In this document: in pieces, positions 1-8,865 of the stretch
How the letters are laid out: each line of letters begins with the position of its first letter
How positions within the stretch are numbered: the first letter of the stretch is position 1
From: Aquisphaera giovannonii
Lineage (GTDB): Bacteria > Planctomycetota > Planctomycetia > Isosphaerales > Isosphaeraceae
DNA length: 64,000 nt
Direction of reading: 5' to 3'
NCBI RefSeq assembly: GCF_008087625.1
Contig: NZ_CP042997.1
Span: 10,044,001 to 10,108,000, forward strand
Translations under genes and position numbers: made by a program
Notes under the pieces: generated by a model
What the model was told of the DNA's origin: nothing
Databases searched by the model: none
Seen by the model: only the letters and a program-made list of their open reading frames with translations

Positions 1-192
1 GGGGCCGGGCTCCATTCGCGGATCATCGAGGCGATGTCCGGGGACGGGTCGGTCGACGGCACGAACATGCACATCATCGACCCCGCCGGCGGCCGGCAAT
101 ACCAGGAGAACTTCCGCGTCTTCCTCGCGAAGTACGAGGGCGCGTTCGGCCAGGTGACCGGCGATTACTTCCAGATCCGCCACTTCCGCTGA
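1..192 (+). CDS. Papain-like cysteine protease, C-terminal fragment
   Basis: The window opens inside this reading frame, so only the last 63 residues are seen. They contain a conserved-looking L-H-S-R-I-I stretch, then G-D-G-S, a T-N-M-H-I-I-D-P-A-G-G segment and a C-terminal F-L-A-K-Y-E helix. This is the pattern of the C-terminal half of AvrRpt2/C39-like papain-fold proteases, in which the His and Asp of the catalytic triad lie here and the Cys lies upstream, outside the window. The His at residue 5 and the Asp before P-A-G-G are the likely catalytic pair. The family call is from remembered motif resemblance. Substrate and localisation cannot be judged. Confidence 0.6.
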   Translation, partial: GAGLHSRIIEAMSGDGSVDGTNMHIIDPAGGRQYQENFRVFLAKYEGAFGQVTGDYFQIRHFR

Positions 193-323
193 GCCCCCGC
201 GCGGCGGCCGGGCCATCCGGGCCCGCACCGCCCTCCTCGCCCCGACGCCGGCCGCCGCGGCCCGCATCCCCGGGTCCCGGGCGTTCGGGCCCGGGATTTG
301 CAATCGGGGAGGTATCCGCAACG

Positions 324-1463
324 ATGCCGCGCCCAGGTCTCGAGGACCGAATCACCATGGCAGCGAACGACTTCACGATCGGGGTCGAGGAGGAGTACCA
401 GATCATCAACCCGGAGACGCGGGAGCTGCGGCCCCGGGTGTCGCGGGTCCTGCCGAAGGCGCAGGAGAACCTGGGTGACAAGGTCAGCAACGAGTTCTTC
501 CAGTCCCAGATCGAGATCGGCACGCCCGTCTGCCGCACCCTGGCGGAGGTCCGCGCCGAGCTCGCCCGGCTGAGGCGCGGGGTCGTGGACGCGGCGGAGA
601 AGGTCGGCAGCCGGATCGCGGCGGCGGGGACGCACCCGTTCTCGACGTGGGAGGGGCAGCCGATCACCCCCAAGCCGCGATACTTCGAGCTGCACACCGA
701 CTTCCAGCAGCTCGCCCGCGAGCAGATCATCTTCGGCTGCCACGTCCACGTCGGGATCGCCGACCGCGAGGAGGCCCTCCAGGCGATGAATCGCAGCCGG
801 CCCTGGCTGGCGCCCCTCATCGCGCTGTCGGCGAGCTCGCCGTTCTGGCTGGGGGCGGAGACCGGCTACGCGTCGTACCGGACGCAGCTCTTCGCGCGAT
901 GGCCGATGACCGGGACGCCGCACCCGTTCGCCTCCCGGGCCGAGTACGACGAATGCGTCGCCGATCTGGTGGCCGCCGGCATGATCCCGGACGCGTCCAA
1001 GATCTACTGGGACGCCCGGCTCTCCTCGCACTTCGACACGCTGGAGTTCCGGATCGCCGACGTCTGCCCGACGATCGACGAGGCGGTGATGATCGCCGGC
1101 CTCTGCCGCGCCCTGGCCCGCACCGGCGTGGAGCAGCACCGCCGCGGCGACCCCCTGGACGCCCCCCGGCCCGAGCTCCTGAACGCCGCCAAGTGGCGGG
1201 CCTCGCGATACGGGCTCGACGGCGAGCTGATCGACGTCCACGCGAGGAAGTCCGTCCCGGCCCGCGCCATGATCGACACCTTGCTGACTTACCTCCGCCC
1301 CGCGCTGGAGGACTCCGGCGACTGGGACGAGGTCTCGACGCTCGTCCGGGAGACGCTCGAGCGGGGCAACAGCGCCAAGCGCCAGCGCTGGGCCTTCGCC
1401 CAGGGGGGCCGGTTCGAGGACGTCCTCGACCTGATCCTGGCGGAGACCGTCCGGGGACTCTGA
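324..1463 (+). CDS. ybdK: Carboxylate-amine ligase, YbdK / GCS2 family
   Basis: This is a 379-residue protein of the glutamate-cysteine ligase type 2 superfamily, whose members join a carboxylate to an amine using ATP (weak gamma-glutamylcysteine ligase activity is known for YbdK). The diagnostic start is F-T-I-G-V-E-E-E-Y-Q near residue 16. Further family features are G-C-H-V-H-V-G-I near residue 138 and a C-terminal R-Q-R-W motif. Length fits the family. Two starts are plausible: ATG 324, preceded by GGGAGG about 11 nt upstream, and ATG 357, which would begin just before the conserved block. No operon partner is evident. The true substrate is unknown. Confidence 0.85.
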   Translation: MPRPGLEDRITMAANDFTIGVEEEYQIINPETRELRPRVSRVLPKAQENLGDKVSNEFFQSQIEIGTPVCRTLAEVRAELARLRRGVVDAAEKVGSRIAAAGTHPFSTWEGQPITPKPRYFELHTDFQQLAREQIIFGCHVHVGIADREEALQAMNRSRPWLAPLIALSASSPFWLGAETGYASYRTQLFARWPMTGTPHPFASRAEYDECVADLVAAGMIPDASKIYWDARLSSHFDTLEFRIADVCPTIDEAVMIAGLCRALARTGVEQHRRGDPLDAPRPELLNAAKWRASRYGLDGELIDVHARKSVPARAMIDTLLTYLRPALEDSGDWDEVSTLVRETLERGNSAKRQRWAFAQGGRFEDVLDLILAETVRGL

Positions 1464-1732
1464 CGCGGCGTGCGGCCGGGCTTCCCTTCCGTGCGAGCCG
1501 CCCGAATCCTACGATGGAGGGCCCGGGGCGGGCGGGCCACGAATGTGGGAGACGGACGCGTTCGGGAGCCGGCTCTCCACGGCCACCGGGCAAGTCCCGG
1601 ACGGCGAGCATCCCCCGTAGGAGCCGGCTCCGTGCGGCGACCGAGCGAGCCTCGGCCGGCGCGATCGCCGGGCGGGGCCGGCTCCCACGGGACCCGGTCC
1701 CCGCATCCGCCCGCCCCCATCAAGGAGCCCCC
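1464..1732. repeat. Intergenic stretch with degenerate family A repeats
   Basis: This 270-bp gap has no convincing gene. It holds several copies of the GGAGCCGGCTC-type palindromic core (about 1565-1575 and 1619-1631), with accompanying G-C-G-A-C-C-G / C-G-G-C-G-A-C-C segments. These are degenerate members of the repeat family that is clearest at 29981-30268 and 31225-31375. Confidence 0.55.
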
Positions 1733-2119
1733 GTGAAGATCCTCCGGACCCACCACGTCGCCGTGATCGCCTCCGACTACGAGCGCTCGAAGGCCTTCTA
1801 CACGAAGGCGCTCGGGCTCGAGATCATCCGCGAGGTGCATCGCGCCGAGAGGCGGTCGTACAAGCTCGACCTGCAGCTACCCGACGGGACGCAGATCGAG
1901 CTCTTCTCCTTCCCCGACCCGCCGAAGCGGCCGAGCTACCCGGAGGCCTGCGGCCTGCGCCACCTGGCTTTCGAGGTCGAGGACATCGACGAGGCCGTCC
2001 GCGACCTCCAGGCGAAGGGCGTCGCCGTCGAGCCGATCCGCGTCGATGAGCACACCGGCAAGCGATTCACGTTCTTCCCCGACCCGGACGGGCTGCCGCT
2101 GGAGATCTACGAGAGGTGA
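1733..2119 (+). CDS. VOC-family (glyoxalase-like) protein, YaeR type
   Basis: A 128-residue single-domain vicinal-oxygen-chelate protein. Start is GTG 1733, with AAGGAG 6 nt upstream; the frame is open further upstream but that sequence is repeat-derived. Metal-ligand candidates are the His in T-H-H-V-A-V-I (residues 6-8), the Glu in Q-I-E-L-F-S-F, the His in L-R-H-L-A-F-E-V and the Glu in P-L-E-I-Y-E at the C-terminus. This matches the E. coli YaeR/GloA2-type subgroup in length and motif spacing. The fold would dimerise and bind a divalent metal. Lactoylglutathione-lyase activity is not established for this subgroup, so substrate is left open. Confidence 0.85.
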   Translation: MKILRTHHVAVIASDYERSKAFYTKALGLEIIREVHRAERRSYKLDLQLPDGTQIELFSFPDPPKRPSYPEACGLRHLAFEVEDIDEAVRDLQAKGVAVEPIRVDEHTGKRFTFFPDPDGLPLEIYER

Positions 2120-2147
2120 GGGGGCGGGATCGAGCCGAGGCGAGGCG

Positions 2148-2780
2148 TCAGCTGGAGCGCGGGTGTGTGGACCGGGCGTCATCCAGCGCCTCCCATCCCT
2201 CGCCCTTCCGGCGGATGGCGACGAACTGGGGCTTGCCTTCCCGCTGGATGACCTTCGCATCGACCGCGCAATGCGGGCATCGCATTGGAATGGCTGTTGT
2301 CCCCTGGTAGCCATCGATCTCGTCGTGAAGGACGCTCGCCCAATCCCTGTACCCCCCCCGGCAGAGAGGGCATGCCAGGTGCGGCATGATGTCATCCCAG
2401 CGTTCCGATTCCCTCTTCCGCTCGTAGAGGTCGAAGAAGAAGCCCTTTTCGAAGGTGGCGTTTCCCGCCTCATCAAATCGGTTGCAGAGGCGGCAGTGGG
2501 GGCAGCAAATCACGTCCCCTTCGATAGGCTGCGTGGCTGAACGACCGGCGACGGAAAGCGTTAGAGATGTGGACTGCCAGAGTACGTCCGGTCCGAAGGG
2601 CCGGCCGCAATCTGGGCAATGCCACAAGCTATACCGCTCCCGTTTGCTCGCCTTGAGGCGTTCACGCCGTCGTTCAATCGCCCGGTCCCAGGCAATCCAT
2701 CCCCATACCACCGCCAAGAGTCCAAGGACGCTGGCCGAGGAGATGAGGATCATCACTTCAATCGCAGGTATCAAGCCCAT
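2148..2780 (-). CDS. Single-pass membrane protein with zinc-ribbon cysteine pairs
   Basis: A 210-residue protein of unknown function. Residues 1-30 form a hydrophobic helix (I-S-S-A-S-V-L-G-L-L-A-V-V-W-G-W), followed by a basic stretch. The remainder has four CxxC knuckles, C-P-D-C, C-P-H-C-R-L-C, C-P-L-C and C-P-H-C, which suggests two zinc ribbons on the cytoplasmic side. Start taken at ATG 2780; a TTG at 2810 would add ten residues. It is convergent with the VOC gene, ending 28 bp after it. I recognise no named family. Confidence 0.7.
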   Translation of the reverse strand: MGLIPAIEVMILISSASVLGLLAVVWGWIAWDRAIERRRERLKASKRERYSLWHCPDCGRPFGPDVLWQSTSLTLSVAGRSATQPIEGDVICCPHCRLCNRFDEAGNATFEKGFFFDLYERKRESERWDDIMPHLACPLCRGGYRDWASVLHDEIDGYQGTTAIPMRCPHCAVDAKVIQREGKPQFVAIRRKGEGWEALDDARSTHPRSS

Positions 2781-2947
2781 CGCCGAGCCCCCGCCGGGAG
2801 GTTGCGGCAATGGAGCGGCCTCGTTCGTGACCCTCGAAGTCCCGCCCGATGACAGCCTACACGAAGCGCGACCTCGCTGGATATGTAGCGAATCGCAACG
2901 GAGGGGCGAATCGGCCTGAACGATGGACCGCCGGTCTGGAGGCCGCT

Positions 2948-3754
2948 CTACCTGTCTCCGGCTCGCGGCCCATCCCGCCCCTCCGCCATCGCCCCGGCTC
3001 CGCGTGCGGGGCGGAGGTCGGTGAGGACTAGGATCCGGGCCTCGGGGACGCCGGGGCCTGGGCGCGGCCGGTCATGGCCGGTGGCGAGGACCGGCCGGCC
3101 GATGAGCCGCTCGGCGATGGGCTTCAGGTCGGGCCGGCGCTGGAAGTCGAGCGTCCAGGTCCAGCCGGAGACGTCCAGGACCTGATAGCTCTGCGGCGGC
3201 CTGGAACCGGCGGCCGGCTTCGCGCCCGCCGGCGACTTGCGGAGCACGCCGAGGACCGTGGTCGGCGCCGGCTGCGGCCACGGCCCGGGCTGCGGCCAGG
3301 GGACCGGCGGGGCCGGCACGGCGGGGACGAGGCGGACGCTCACCGGAGTGGAGAAGCCCGTCCGGACGTCGATGATGGTGAGCTCCAGCAGCGAATCCGA
3401 CGCGGCGAGGGCCCGCCGGAGGTCGTCCGGCGTGCGGGTCCTCCGGCCGTCGGCGGCGAGGATGACGTCCCCGGCCTCGATCCCCGCGACGGCCGCCGGG
3501 CTCCCCGGCCAGACGCCGAGGACCTCCACCGCCGGCATCGACCAGGGCCCCGCCGGGCGGAGCTCGACCGTCCGCGAGTCCACCAGCCCCAGCCAGTGCG
3601 TCGTCCCCGGCGGCACCAGCCCGGGCCGTACCGACGGCGCCAGGCTGGGCCCGGCTGGGGTGTCCGCGAGCGTCTGGGCGTGCACCCGCTCGCCCGCGAA
3701 GCTGCAGCCGATCGTCACCAGCCCGCACGCCATCAGCACGCGACGGACGCTCAT
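2948..3754 (-). CDS. Secreted PDZ-domain protein
   Basis: A 268-residue protein starting at ATG 3754, supported by GGAGG 5-6 nt upstream. Residues 1-26 look like a signal peptide ending R-V-H-A; the C at position 17 is not in a strong lipobox. Residues about 55-130 form a PDZ domain: V-L-G-V-W-P-G-S-P-A-A, then G-I-E-A-G-D-V-I-L-A-A-D-G and a final beta strand. A Pro/Trp-rich linker follows (P-W-P-Q-P-G-P-W-P-Q-P), then about 85 residues of unknown fold. No protease domain is present, so it is probably a binding or scaffolding protein in the periplasm-like space. Confidence 0.75.
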   Translation of the reverse strand: MSVRRVLMACGLVTIGCSFAGERVHAQTLADTPAGPSLAPSVRPGLVPPGTTHWLGLVDSRTVELRPAGPWSMPAVEVLGVWPGSPAAVAGIEAGDVILAADGRRTRTPDDLRRALAASDSLLELTIIDVRTGFSTPVSVRLVPAVPAPPVPWPQPGPWPQPAPTTVLGVLRKSPAGAKPAAGSRPPQSYQVLDVSGWTWTLDFQRRPDLKPIAERLIGRPVLATGHDRPRPGPGVPEARILVLTDLRPARGAGAMAEGRDGPRAGDR

Positions 3755-4115
3755 GATGACCTCCGCGATCGGGGCCGATCTCGACGACGAAACGCCCGGT
3801 TCTCCGCGCCGCCGGAGCCATGGTCCCCAACAGGATCCTACGTCCCATCCTCCCGAAAGTTGGGAAGAATCCGGGAACGGCCGGGCTGGCCTCCGCCCGG
3901 TGCGGCCTCCGCCGCGGAGGCCAGCCTCGGCCTGCTCGGTTGCCAGGCGGGGCGGGCTCCCACGCGACGGACCGCGAGTCGAGGCTCGCCCGGTCGCCGC
4001 ACGGAGGCGGCTCCCACGGGACGTCCGCGGGCCGGGGCTCACCCGGTCGCCGGTCGGAGGCGGCTACCACTTGGCAAGGGGAGCCGGCTCCGACCGGGAG
4101 ATGCGGCGGCCTCGC
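3755..4115. repeat. Intergenic family A repeats
   Basis: This 361-bp gap lies between two minus-strand genes. From about 3935 to 4105 it is a run of diverged copies of C-T-C-A-C-C-C-G-G-T-C-G-C-C plus G-G-A-G-G-C-G-G-C-T-C-C-C-A-C-G-G-G, ending with a GGAGCCGGCTCC palindrome at about 4080-4091. The 3755-3930 part contains the promoter side of the PDZ gene. No gene is supported. Confidence 0.55.
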
Positions 4116-5813
4116 CTACTTGCGCAAGGGGGCGATGATCACCACCTCGTCGCGGGCCTCCAGGCGGAGGCCCAGCGGCCCGAGGATGCGGTCGAGGGCC
4201 GCGCCGAGGGGCTCATCCCTGGCCTCGCCGCGGACGGTCGTCTTGGGATCAATCGCGCCCGACATCCGGCCGGCCGGATCGAGGACGAAGTTCTCCATCG
4301 TCTCCTGCTCGAAGCGCTCGGCGAGAGCCTGCAGGGTGACGCCTTCGAGCTTGAAGGACGCCTTCTGCTTCAGCCGCTCGGCGATCCGCTTCGCGCAGGC
4401 TTCCTGGGGCTTGGAGAGGGCCGTCCCGGCGGCGACCCTCGGCTTCTGGATGACGAGCAGCCCTTCATCCGTCGGCTTGAAGGACAGGCCCAGGGGGTCG
4501 AGGGCCAGCTCCAGGGCGCTGCGGGTGGAGATCATGCCGGCGACCTGGAGCGGGATCTTCGTCTCAAGCGTCGCGCCGGCGGCCTTGAGCGCCTCGGGGT
4601 CGGCCTTGACCGGGACCTTGGCGGCCTTCGCGACGATGTCCATCGCCTGGGCCAAAGTCGGGTCCTGGAAGTAGACCGTGACGTTGCGGTCGAGCGACCG
4701 CGGGACCCGGACGGAGGCCGGGATCGGCGGGAGCTTCTTCTCCAGGTACTCCTCGGTGGCCTCGCCGACGAGCTTGCCGTCGGGGTCGATGAGGAGCATC
4801 GTCGGGAAGGCGCGGATGCCGTACTTCTCGACGGTCTCGCCCGTGCTGTCCATGAGGATGGGGAACGGCAGCGGGCGCCCGCCCCAGGGCCCTTTGATGT
4901 GGGGCTCCATCTTGGGGTCGAGCTCGGCGAAGGTCTTGGCGGTGGCATCGTGGAAGGCCAGGATCTCGAACTTGTCGCGATCGGCCGCGTGGTCCTCGTA
5001 GAAATCGATCAGGTGCGGCAAACTGCCGCTCGTGCAGGGCCCTCACCAGAAGCCCCAGAACTCCATCAACACCCACTTGCCCTTGTAGTCGGACAGCTTC
5101 ACGTCCTTCTTCGCGCCCCGGGCGTCCGTGACGTGCAGGGCCGGCGGCTCCTTGCCCTTGTGGCGGGCGATGATCGTGGCCTCGAAGTCCAGCGACTTCA
5201 GGTCCAGGTCCTTCGCGCCGGGCTCGACCTTGACGTCCTTGCGGAGGTCGGCCACGTCGGTGCCGTAGGCCCAGAGCTTGTAATCGCCCCGCGGCAGGGG
5301 GAAGTCGAACTCCGCCTTCTCGGAGTCGTCCTGGAGGACGCGGGCCCCGGATGCGGTCGAGACGTAGACGATCGACCACTGCGGCGGCCTGCCCAACTCC
5401 TTGCAGGTGAACGAGCCGTGGACGCGCGTCAGCGGCCCGAGCGTGATCGCCAGCGGGCCGTCCGGGCCCTTGCCCTTCACGGCGGCGAGCGCGCCGGCCT
5501 TCCGGTCGCCGTCCATGACGACGAGGGCCGCGTCCCGGCCGTAGGTGCGGACCTCGATCGAGAACGAGCCGTCGGCCGCGGTCTTCACGCCGTCGATCGG
5601 CATGGCCTGGGCCCTGGAGTCGCCCCGCGGCATGACCCAGAACGAGGCCACGTCCGCCCCCCGGGCGGGCTTGCCCGCCGCGTCCACCACCCTGCCCGCC
5701 ACCTTCACCGGCGGCGGGGCCTGCGCCCGGGCCGCCGCGGGCAGCAGCGCCGCCAGCAGCCCCAGCGCCGCCAGGCGGGCGGACGTCCGCACACTCGCAT
5801 GCACATCCATCAT
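4116..5813 (-). CDS. Putative selenoprotein: TlpA/thioredoxin-like disulfide reductase with UGPC active site
   Basis: Read through one in-frame TGA (5043-5045), this is a 565-residue protein. Start is ATG 5813, with GAGGAG 9 nt upstream. Residues 1-31 are a signal peptide (A-A-L-L-P-A-A-A-R-A); about 35-225 are Ig-like/carboxypeptidase-regulatory domains (V-A-G-R-V-V-D-A-A-G-K-P-A-R-G-A). A thioredoxin domain follows: W-V-L-M-E-F-W-G-F-W, then TGA as residue 257, then G-P-C (Cys260), S-L-P-H-L-I-D-F-Y, and the cis-Pro in A-F-P-T-M-L-L-I-D-P. Two secretin/STN-like modules form the C-terminus, each ending in a L-x-P-L-G-L strand pattern. Cysteine homologues would carry C-G-P-C here, so the TGA falls exactly on the nucleophilic cysteine. 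The family would act outside the cytoplasm. Alternatives are a nonsense mutation or a sequencing error (TGC to TGA). The FG-GAP gene lies 33 bp upstream, probably co-transcribed. Confidence 0.72.
5015..5029 (-). promoter_or_regulatory. Candidate bacterial SECIS hairpin
   Basis: On the minus strand the sequence is GCGGCAGTTTGCCGC: a perfect 6-bp stem with a three-base GTT loop. It begins 13 nt after the in-frame TGA at 5043-5045, and the loop G is nucleotide 20 after the TGA. Bacterial SECIS elements lie just 3' of the UGA, with a small apical loop carrying G in its first two positions at about this distance. The loop is built by the codons AGT and TTG, both unusual in this GC-rich genome, where AGC and CTG would be expected. 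Confidence 0.6.
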
Positions 5814-5846
5814 CAATAAGGTCTCCTCAAGGTCAATCGACCGGCC

Positions 5847-8459
5847 TCAAAATACGTTCCGCTCGAACGTGTTCACGTTGGAGATCGTCACCGCCGACGT
5901 GGAGTTCGCCGAGGCGCTGGTGAGGATGAAGGTGAGCGTGTGACGCTCGAGGAGCCCGGCGCTCAGGCTGATGGTCGCGTGCTGCGTGCCCGTGCCGGAG
6001 ACGGTCGGGTCCATGACGAATGCCTCCTTGCCGTCGGCCAGGATCGTCAGCAGGTCGCCGGGCTGGTACGACGGGAAGGCGTAGTCGAACGAGATCCCCG
6101 CGTAGCCGTCGAGCGGCGCCCGGAAGCTCACGGCCTGCGACTGGATCACGGAGGACGACTGCTGCAGGCTCACGGTGCCGACGCCGGCGGAGGTGAACGT
6201 GAAGTTCTGGGACGGCGGGGAGCCTTCCGAATCCAGGACGAATTGCCGGTCGGCCGGGTGCGAGAGGATGTCCCAGTCCTGCTCGTAGTAGGGGGACAGT
6301 CCGGGAACCGGGTTCGAGGATCCGGCGTTGGCCGGCAGCAGCGGCGACCAGTACTGGCCGACGCCCGATGCATTGCCGTTGTTCAGCGACGGCTCGCCGG
6401 AGCCGGTGTACCACCAGGCGGCGTAGCTGTGCCGGTCCGGGATGTTGGTCTCGCTCAGGCTGTCCGGGTACAGGCTCACGTCCACGACCTGGTTCAGGGA
6501 GTTCGAGAGCGTGACCGTCCCGTTGCTCGTCGTCCCGCCGTACGCGTAGCCGAAGTACGAGGCGTACGCGTCCACGAACGGCGCGGAGGCGCTCTGGCGG
6601 TTCAGGCCGAGATCCTGGAGGAAGTACCAGTTGAAGTTCGCCGCGCCCAGGGTCACGACGGCCTGCCCCTGCGCGGTGTCGGAATCCTCCGGGGAGTCGA
6701 GGAGCGTCAGCTGCTTGAGCGGATAGCCGTCCTGCTGGAGCCGGACGGCCGCGACCGTGGCCACCTTGGATCCGTGGCTGTGGCCGACGAGCTGGATGTT
6801 CGCGGCCGAGGCCGCCGACGCCGAGCCGAGCGCCAACTCCAGGCCGGCGGCCAGGCGTTCGCCGTTGAGCGTGGTGCGGGACTCGGAGATGTCGGCGTCC
6901 TCCGGGACCTTCACGCCCAGGAAGTCCCAGGCGGGCGTCGCGGAGTCGTCGATCCACGAATAGGCGAGCACCACGGCGTTCGGGTCCGCCGGGCCGCCGG
7001 AGCCCGAGGTCCGGTCTTGGCCGATCGACTGGGCCATGCCGGTGGCCGCCGCGGCCGTCGCGTTGGGCGGGCCGCCCTGGAGGAGCCAGTCCGACGCCGG
7101 GCCGGGGTTCTTCGCCGGCGGGTTGTAGCCGTCCTGCTTCTGGAAGGTCTGCCACCACTCCAGCGTGGTGCCCTGCTGGGCCGCGTACTGCACCCAGTCG
7201 CTGTACCCGGGCGCCCAGCCGTGGACGAGCACCGTGATGTCCTTGCCCACCAGCCGCGAGTCGTTCTGCTGGACCGGCAGGAACTTCCCCGAGCCCGGGT
7301 CGTAGATCGCCAGCCGCTGGAGGGGCGTGAGCGAGGCCGGCGTCGCGGACGCGAGGCCGTTCGCCACCGCCGCCGCGGGCGTCGAGTTGGCCACGGTGCC
7401 GGAGCCCGCCACGAACGCCCCGCCGCGGGCCGCGGGGACGCGATACGCCACGCTCGGCGAGGGGAGCAGGGATGCCAGCGACGGGAAGACCGCGCCGAGG
7501 CGGAGCGACTGCGTGCTGACGACGACCGCGGACGGGGCCCTCGCGCCCGATCGGGCCGAGGACAGGGCGATCTCGTCCCCGGTCCGGCTCTGCACGCCGA
7601 GCGCCGCGACCTGCACGCCCGAGCCGGCCGCGAACGGGCCGGCCACTTTGAAGTCGGCGGCCACCGTCGACGTCGTCCCCTGGAAGACGCGGACCCGGGC
7701 GGACCTGCCGGCGGCCGCGGCGACCACCACGTCCATCCGCTGGGCGCTCGCGACGTTGCCCACCGCGACCGAGAGCCCCCCGGCCGCGGCCCTCGGCAGG
7801 GCCTTGTACGAGGAGACGACCGCCCCGCCCGGGCCGAAGACCCGGACGAGCGGCCGGCCGGCCCCCGGCGTGGCGACGATGTTGGCGAGGCCGTCCCGGT
7901 CCAGGTCGCCCACCGCGACCTTCGCCCCCTTCCACGCCCTCGCCGGGAGCCCGGCGCCCGCCTGGAAGCTCTGGACGAGCTGGCCGCCCGCCCCGCGGAA
8001 GACCTGGATCAAGGGCGTGCCCAGCCCCGGCGCCACGACGATGTCCGCCGCGCCGGTCCCCTCCACGTCCCCCGCCGCGACCCAGTAGCCGCCGCGACGC
8101 CCGCCCGAGACCGCGAACGAGCCCTCGAGCATCCCGTCGGTGGACCGGAACACCCGGACGAGCCCCGGCCCCCCCGGCCCCGTCGCCGTGACGATGTCCT
8201 GGACGCCGTCGCCGTCCGCGTCCCCGACCGCCACCCGGACGCCCGCCCGCATGCCCCGGCCGTACGCGAGGAACGAGAAGCTCGGCTCGCCCGTCGCCGC
8301 GTCGAGCACCCGGACCACCGGCGCCTGCCCCCGCCCCGCCCCCTCCACGAGGATCGTCGAGAGCAGCCGGCGATCCTCCAGGGGCTCGATCGCCAGGGCC
8401 CGGCCCCCCCTCCGCCGCGCAGCCCGCAGGCGTCGCCGACTCGTCGCATCAGAGTTCAT
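5847..8459 (-). CDS. Secreted FG-GAP repeat protein with alpha/beta-hydrolase (lipase-like) domain
   Basis: An 870-residue exported protein. Residues about 22-34 read A-I-E-P-L-E-D-R-R-L-L-S, the LEPRxLLS-type motif common at the N-terminus of large planctomycete surface proteins. Residues about 35-330 contain repeated V-A-V-G-D-x-D-x-D-G blade units (FG-GAP/VCBS, calcium-binding beta-propeller type). Residues about 370-700 form an alpha/beta-hydrolase domain: V-L-V-H-G-W-A-P-G as an oxyanion strand and L-V-G-H-S-H-G-S-K as the nucleophile elbow (Ser near residue 560). The last 110 residues are a beta-rich domain, probably carbohydrate-binding or adhesive. Substrate is unknown. It is followed 33 bp downstream by the selenoprotein gene. 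Confidence 0.8.
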   Translation of the reverse strand: MNSDATSRRRLRAARRRGGRALAIEPLEDRRLLSTILVEGAGRGQAPVVRVLDAATGEPSFSFLAYGRGMRAGVRVAVGDADGDGVQDIVTATGPGGPGLVRVFRSTDGMLEGSFAVSGGRRGGYWVAAGDVEGTGAADIVVAPGLGTPLIQVFRGAGGQLVQSFQAGAGLPARAWKGAKVAVGDLDRDGLANIVATPGAGRPLVRVFGPGGAVVSSYKALPRAAAGGLSVAVGNVASAQRMDVVVAAAAGRSARVRVFQGTTSTVAADFKVAGPFAAGSGVQVAALGVQSRTGDEIALSSARSGARAPSAVVVSTQSLRLGAVFPSLASLLPSPSVAYRVPAARGGAFVAGSGTVANSTPAAAVANGLASATPASLTPLQRLAIYDPGSGKFLPVQQNDSRLVGKDITVLVHGWAPGYSDWVQYAAQQGTTLEWWQTFQKQDGYNPPAKNPGPASDWLLQGGPPNATAAAATGMAQSIGQDRTSGSGGPADPNAVVLAYSWIDDSATPAWDFLGVKVPEDADISESRTTLNGERLAAGLELALGSASAASAANIQLVGHSHGSKVATVAAVRLQQDGYPLKQLTLLDSPEDSDTAQGQAVVTLGAANFNWYFLQDLGLNRQSASAPFVDAYASYFGYAYGGTTSNGTVTLSNSLNQVVDVSLYPDSLSETNIPDRHSYAAWWYTGSGEPSLNNGNASGVGQYWSPLLPANAGSSNPVPGLSPYYEQDWDILSHPADRQFVLDSEGSPPSQNFTFTSAGVGTVSLQQSSSVIQSQAVSFRAPLDGYAGISFDYAFPSYQPGDLLTILADGKEAFVMDPTVSGTGTQHATISLSAGLLERHTLTFILTSASANSTSAVTISNVNTFERNVF

Positions 8460-8865
8460 GAGCAGTCACCTCATCCGTTGCGGGGTCTGGGCCGGGCCCG
8501 CCAGCTTTGACGGCGGTCCGGCCTATCAGCGTCGGCGGAATCCCGCACGATTGCAAGGCCGGATGCGTACCGAATAGGCCGCATGCGCGGGCCGGGGCGA
8601 TCCCGCGGCATCGCCTCCGGCCCTGCCACGGCCACCCTTCCGCTTCACCCTCTCGATCCTCGAGCCGCACGCAGACCGTCGCAATAGCGTCGGCATGATG
8701 AGCAGGACGTGCGGGCGGAGCGGAGAATTCCCCATGGGTTTTATCAATCTATTAGCATGTTATCGCGATCCGGCCCCCGGCACCTCGGGCGGACCGCCGT
8801 CAAGGCCTGGCCTCTCGGGCCGTGTCTCCCATACTGTAGAGCGAGACCCGCAAACGGAGCATCCG
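8460..8865. other. Intergenic region between divergent genes
   Basis: This 406-bp region separates the minus-strand FG-GAP gene from the plus-strand DUF6599-like gene. It holds a family B repeat copy at 8599-8637 and an unusually AT-rich patch around 8735-8765 (T-T-T-T-A-T-C-A-A-T-C-T-A-T-T-A-G), a plausible promoter area. No gene is supported. Confidence 0.5.
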
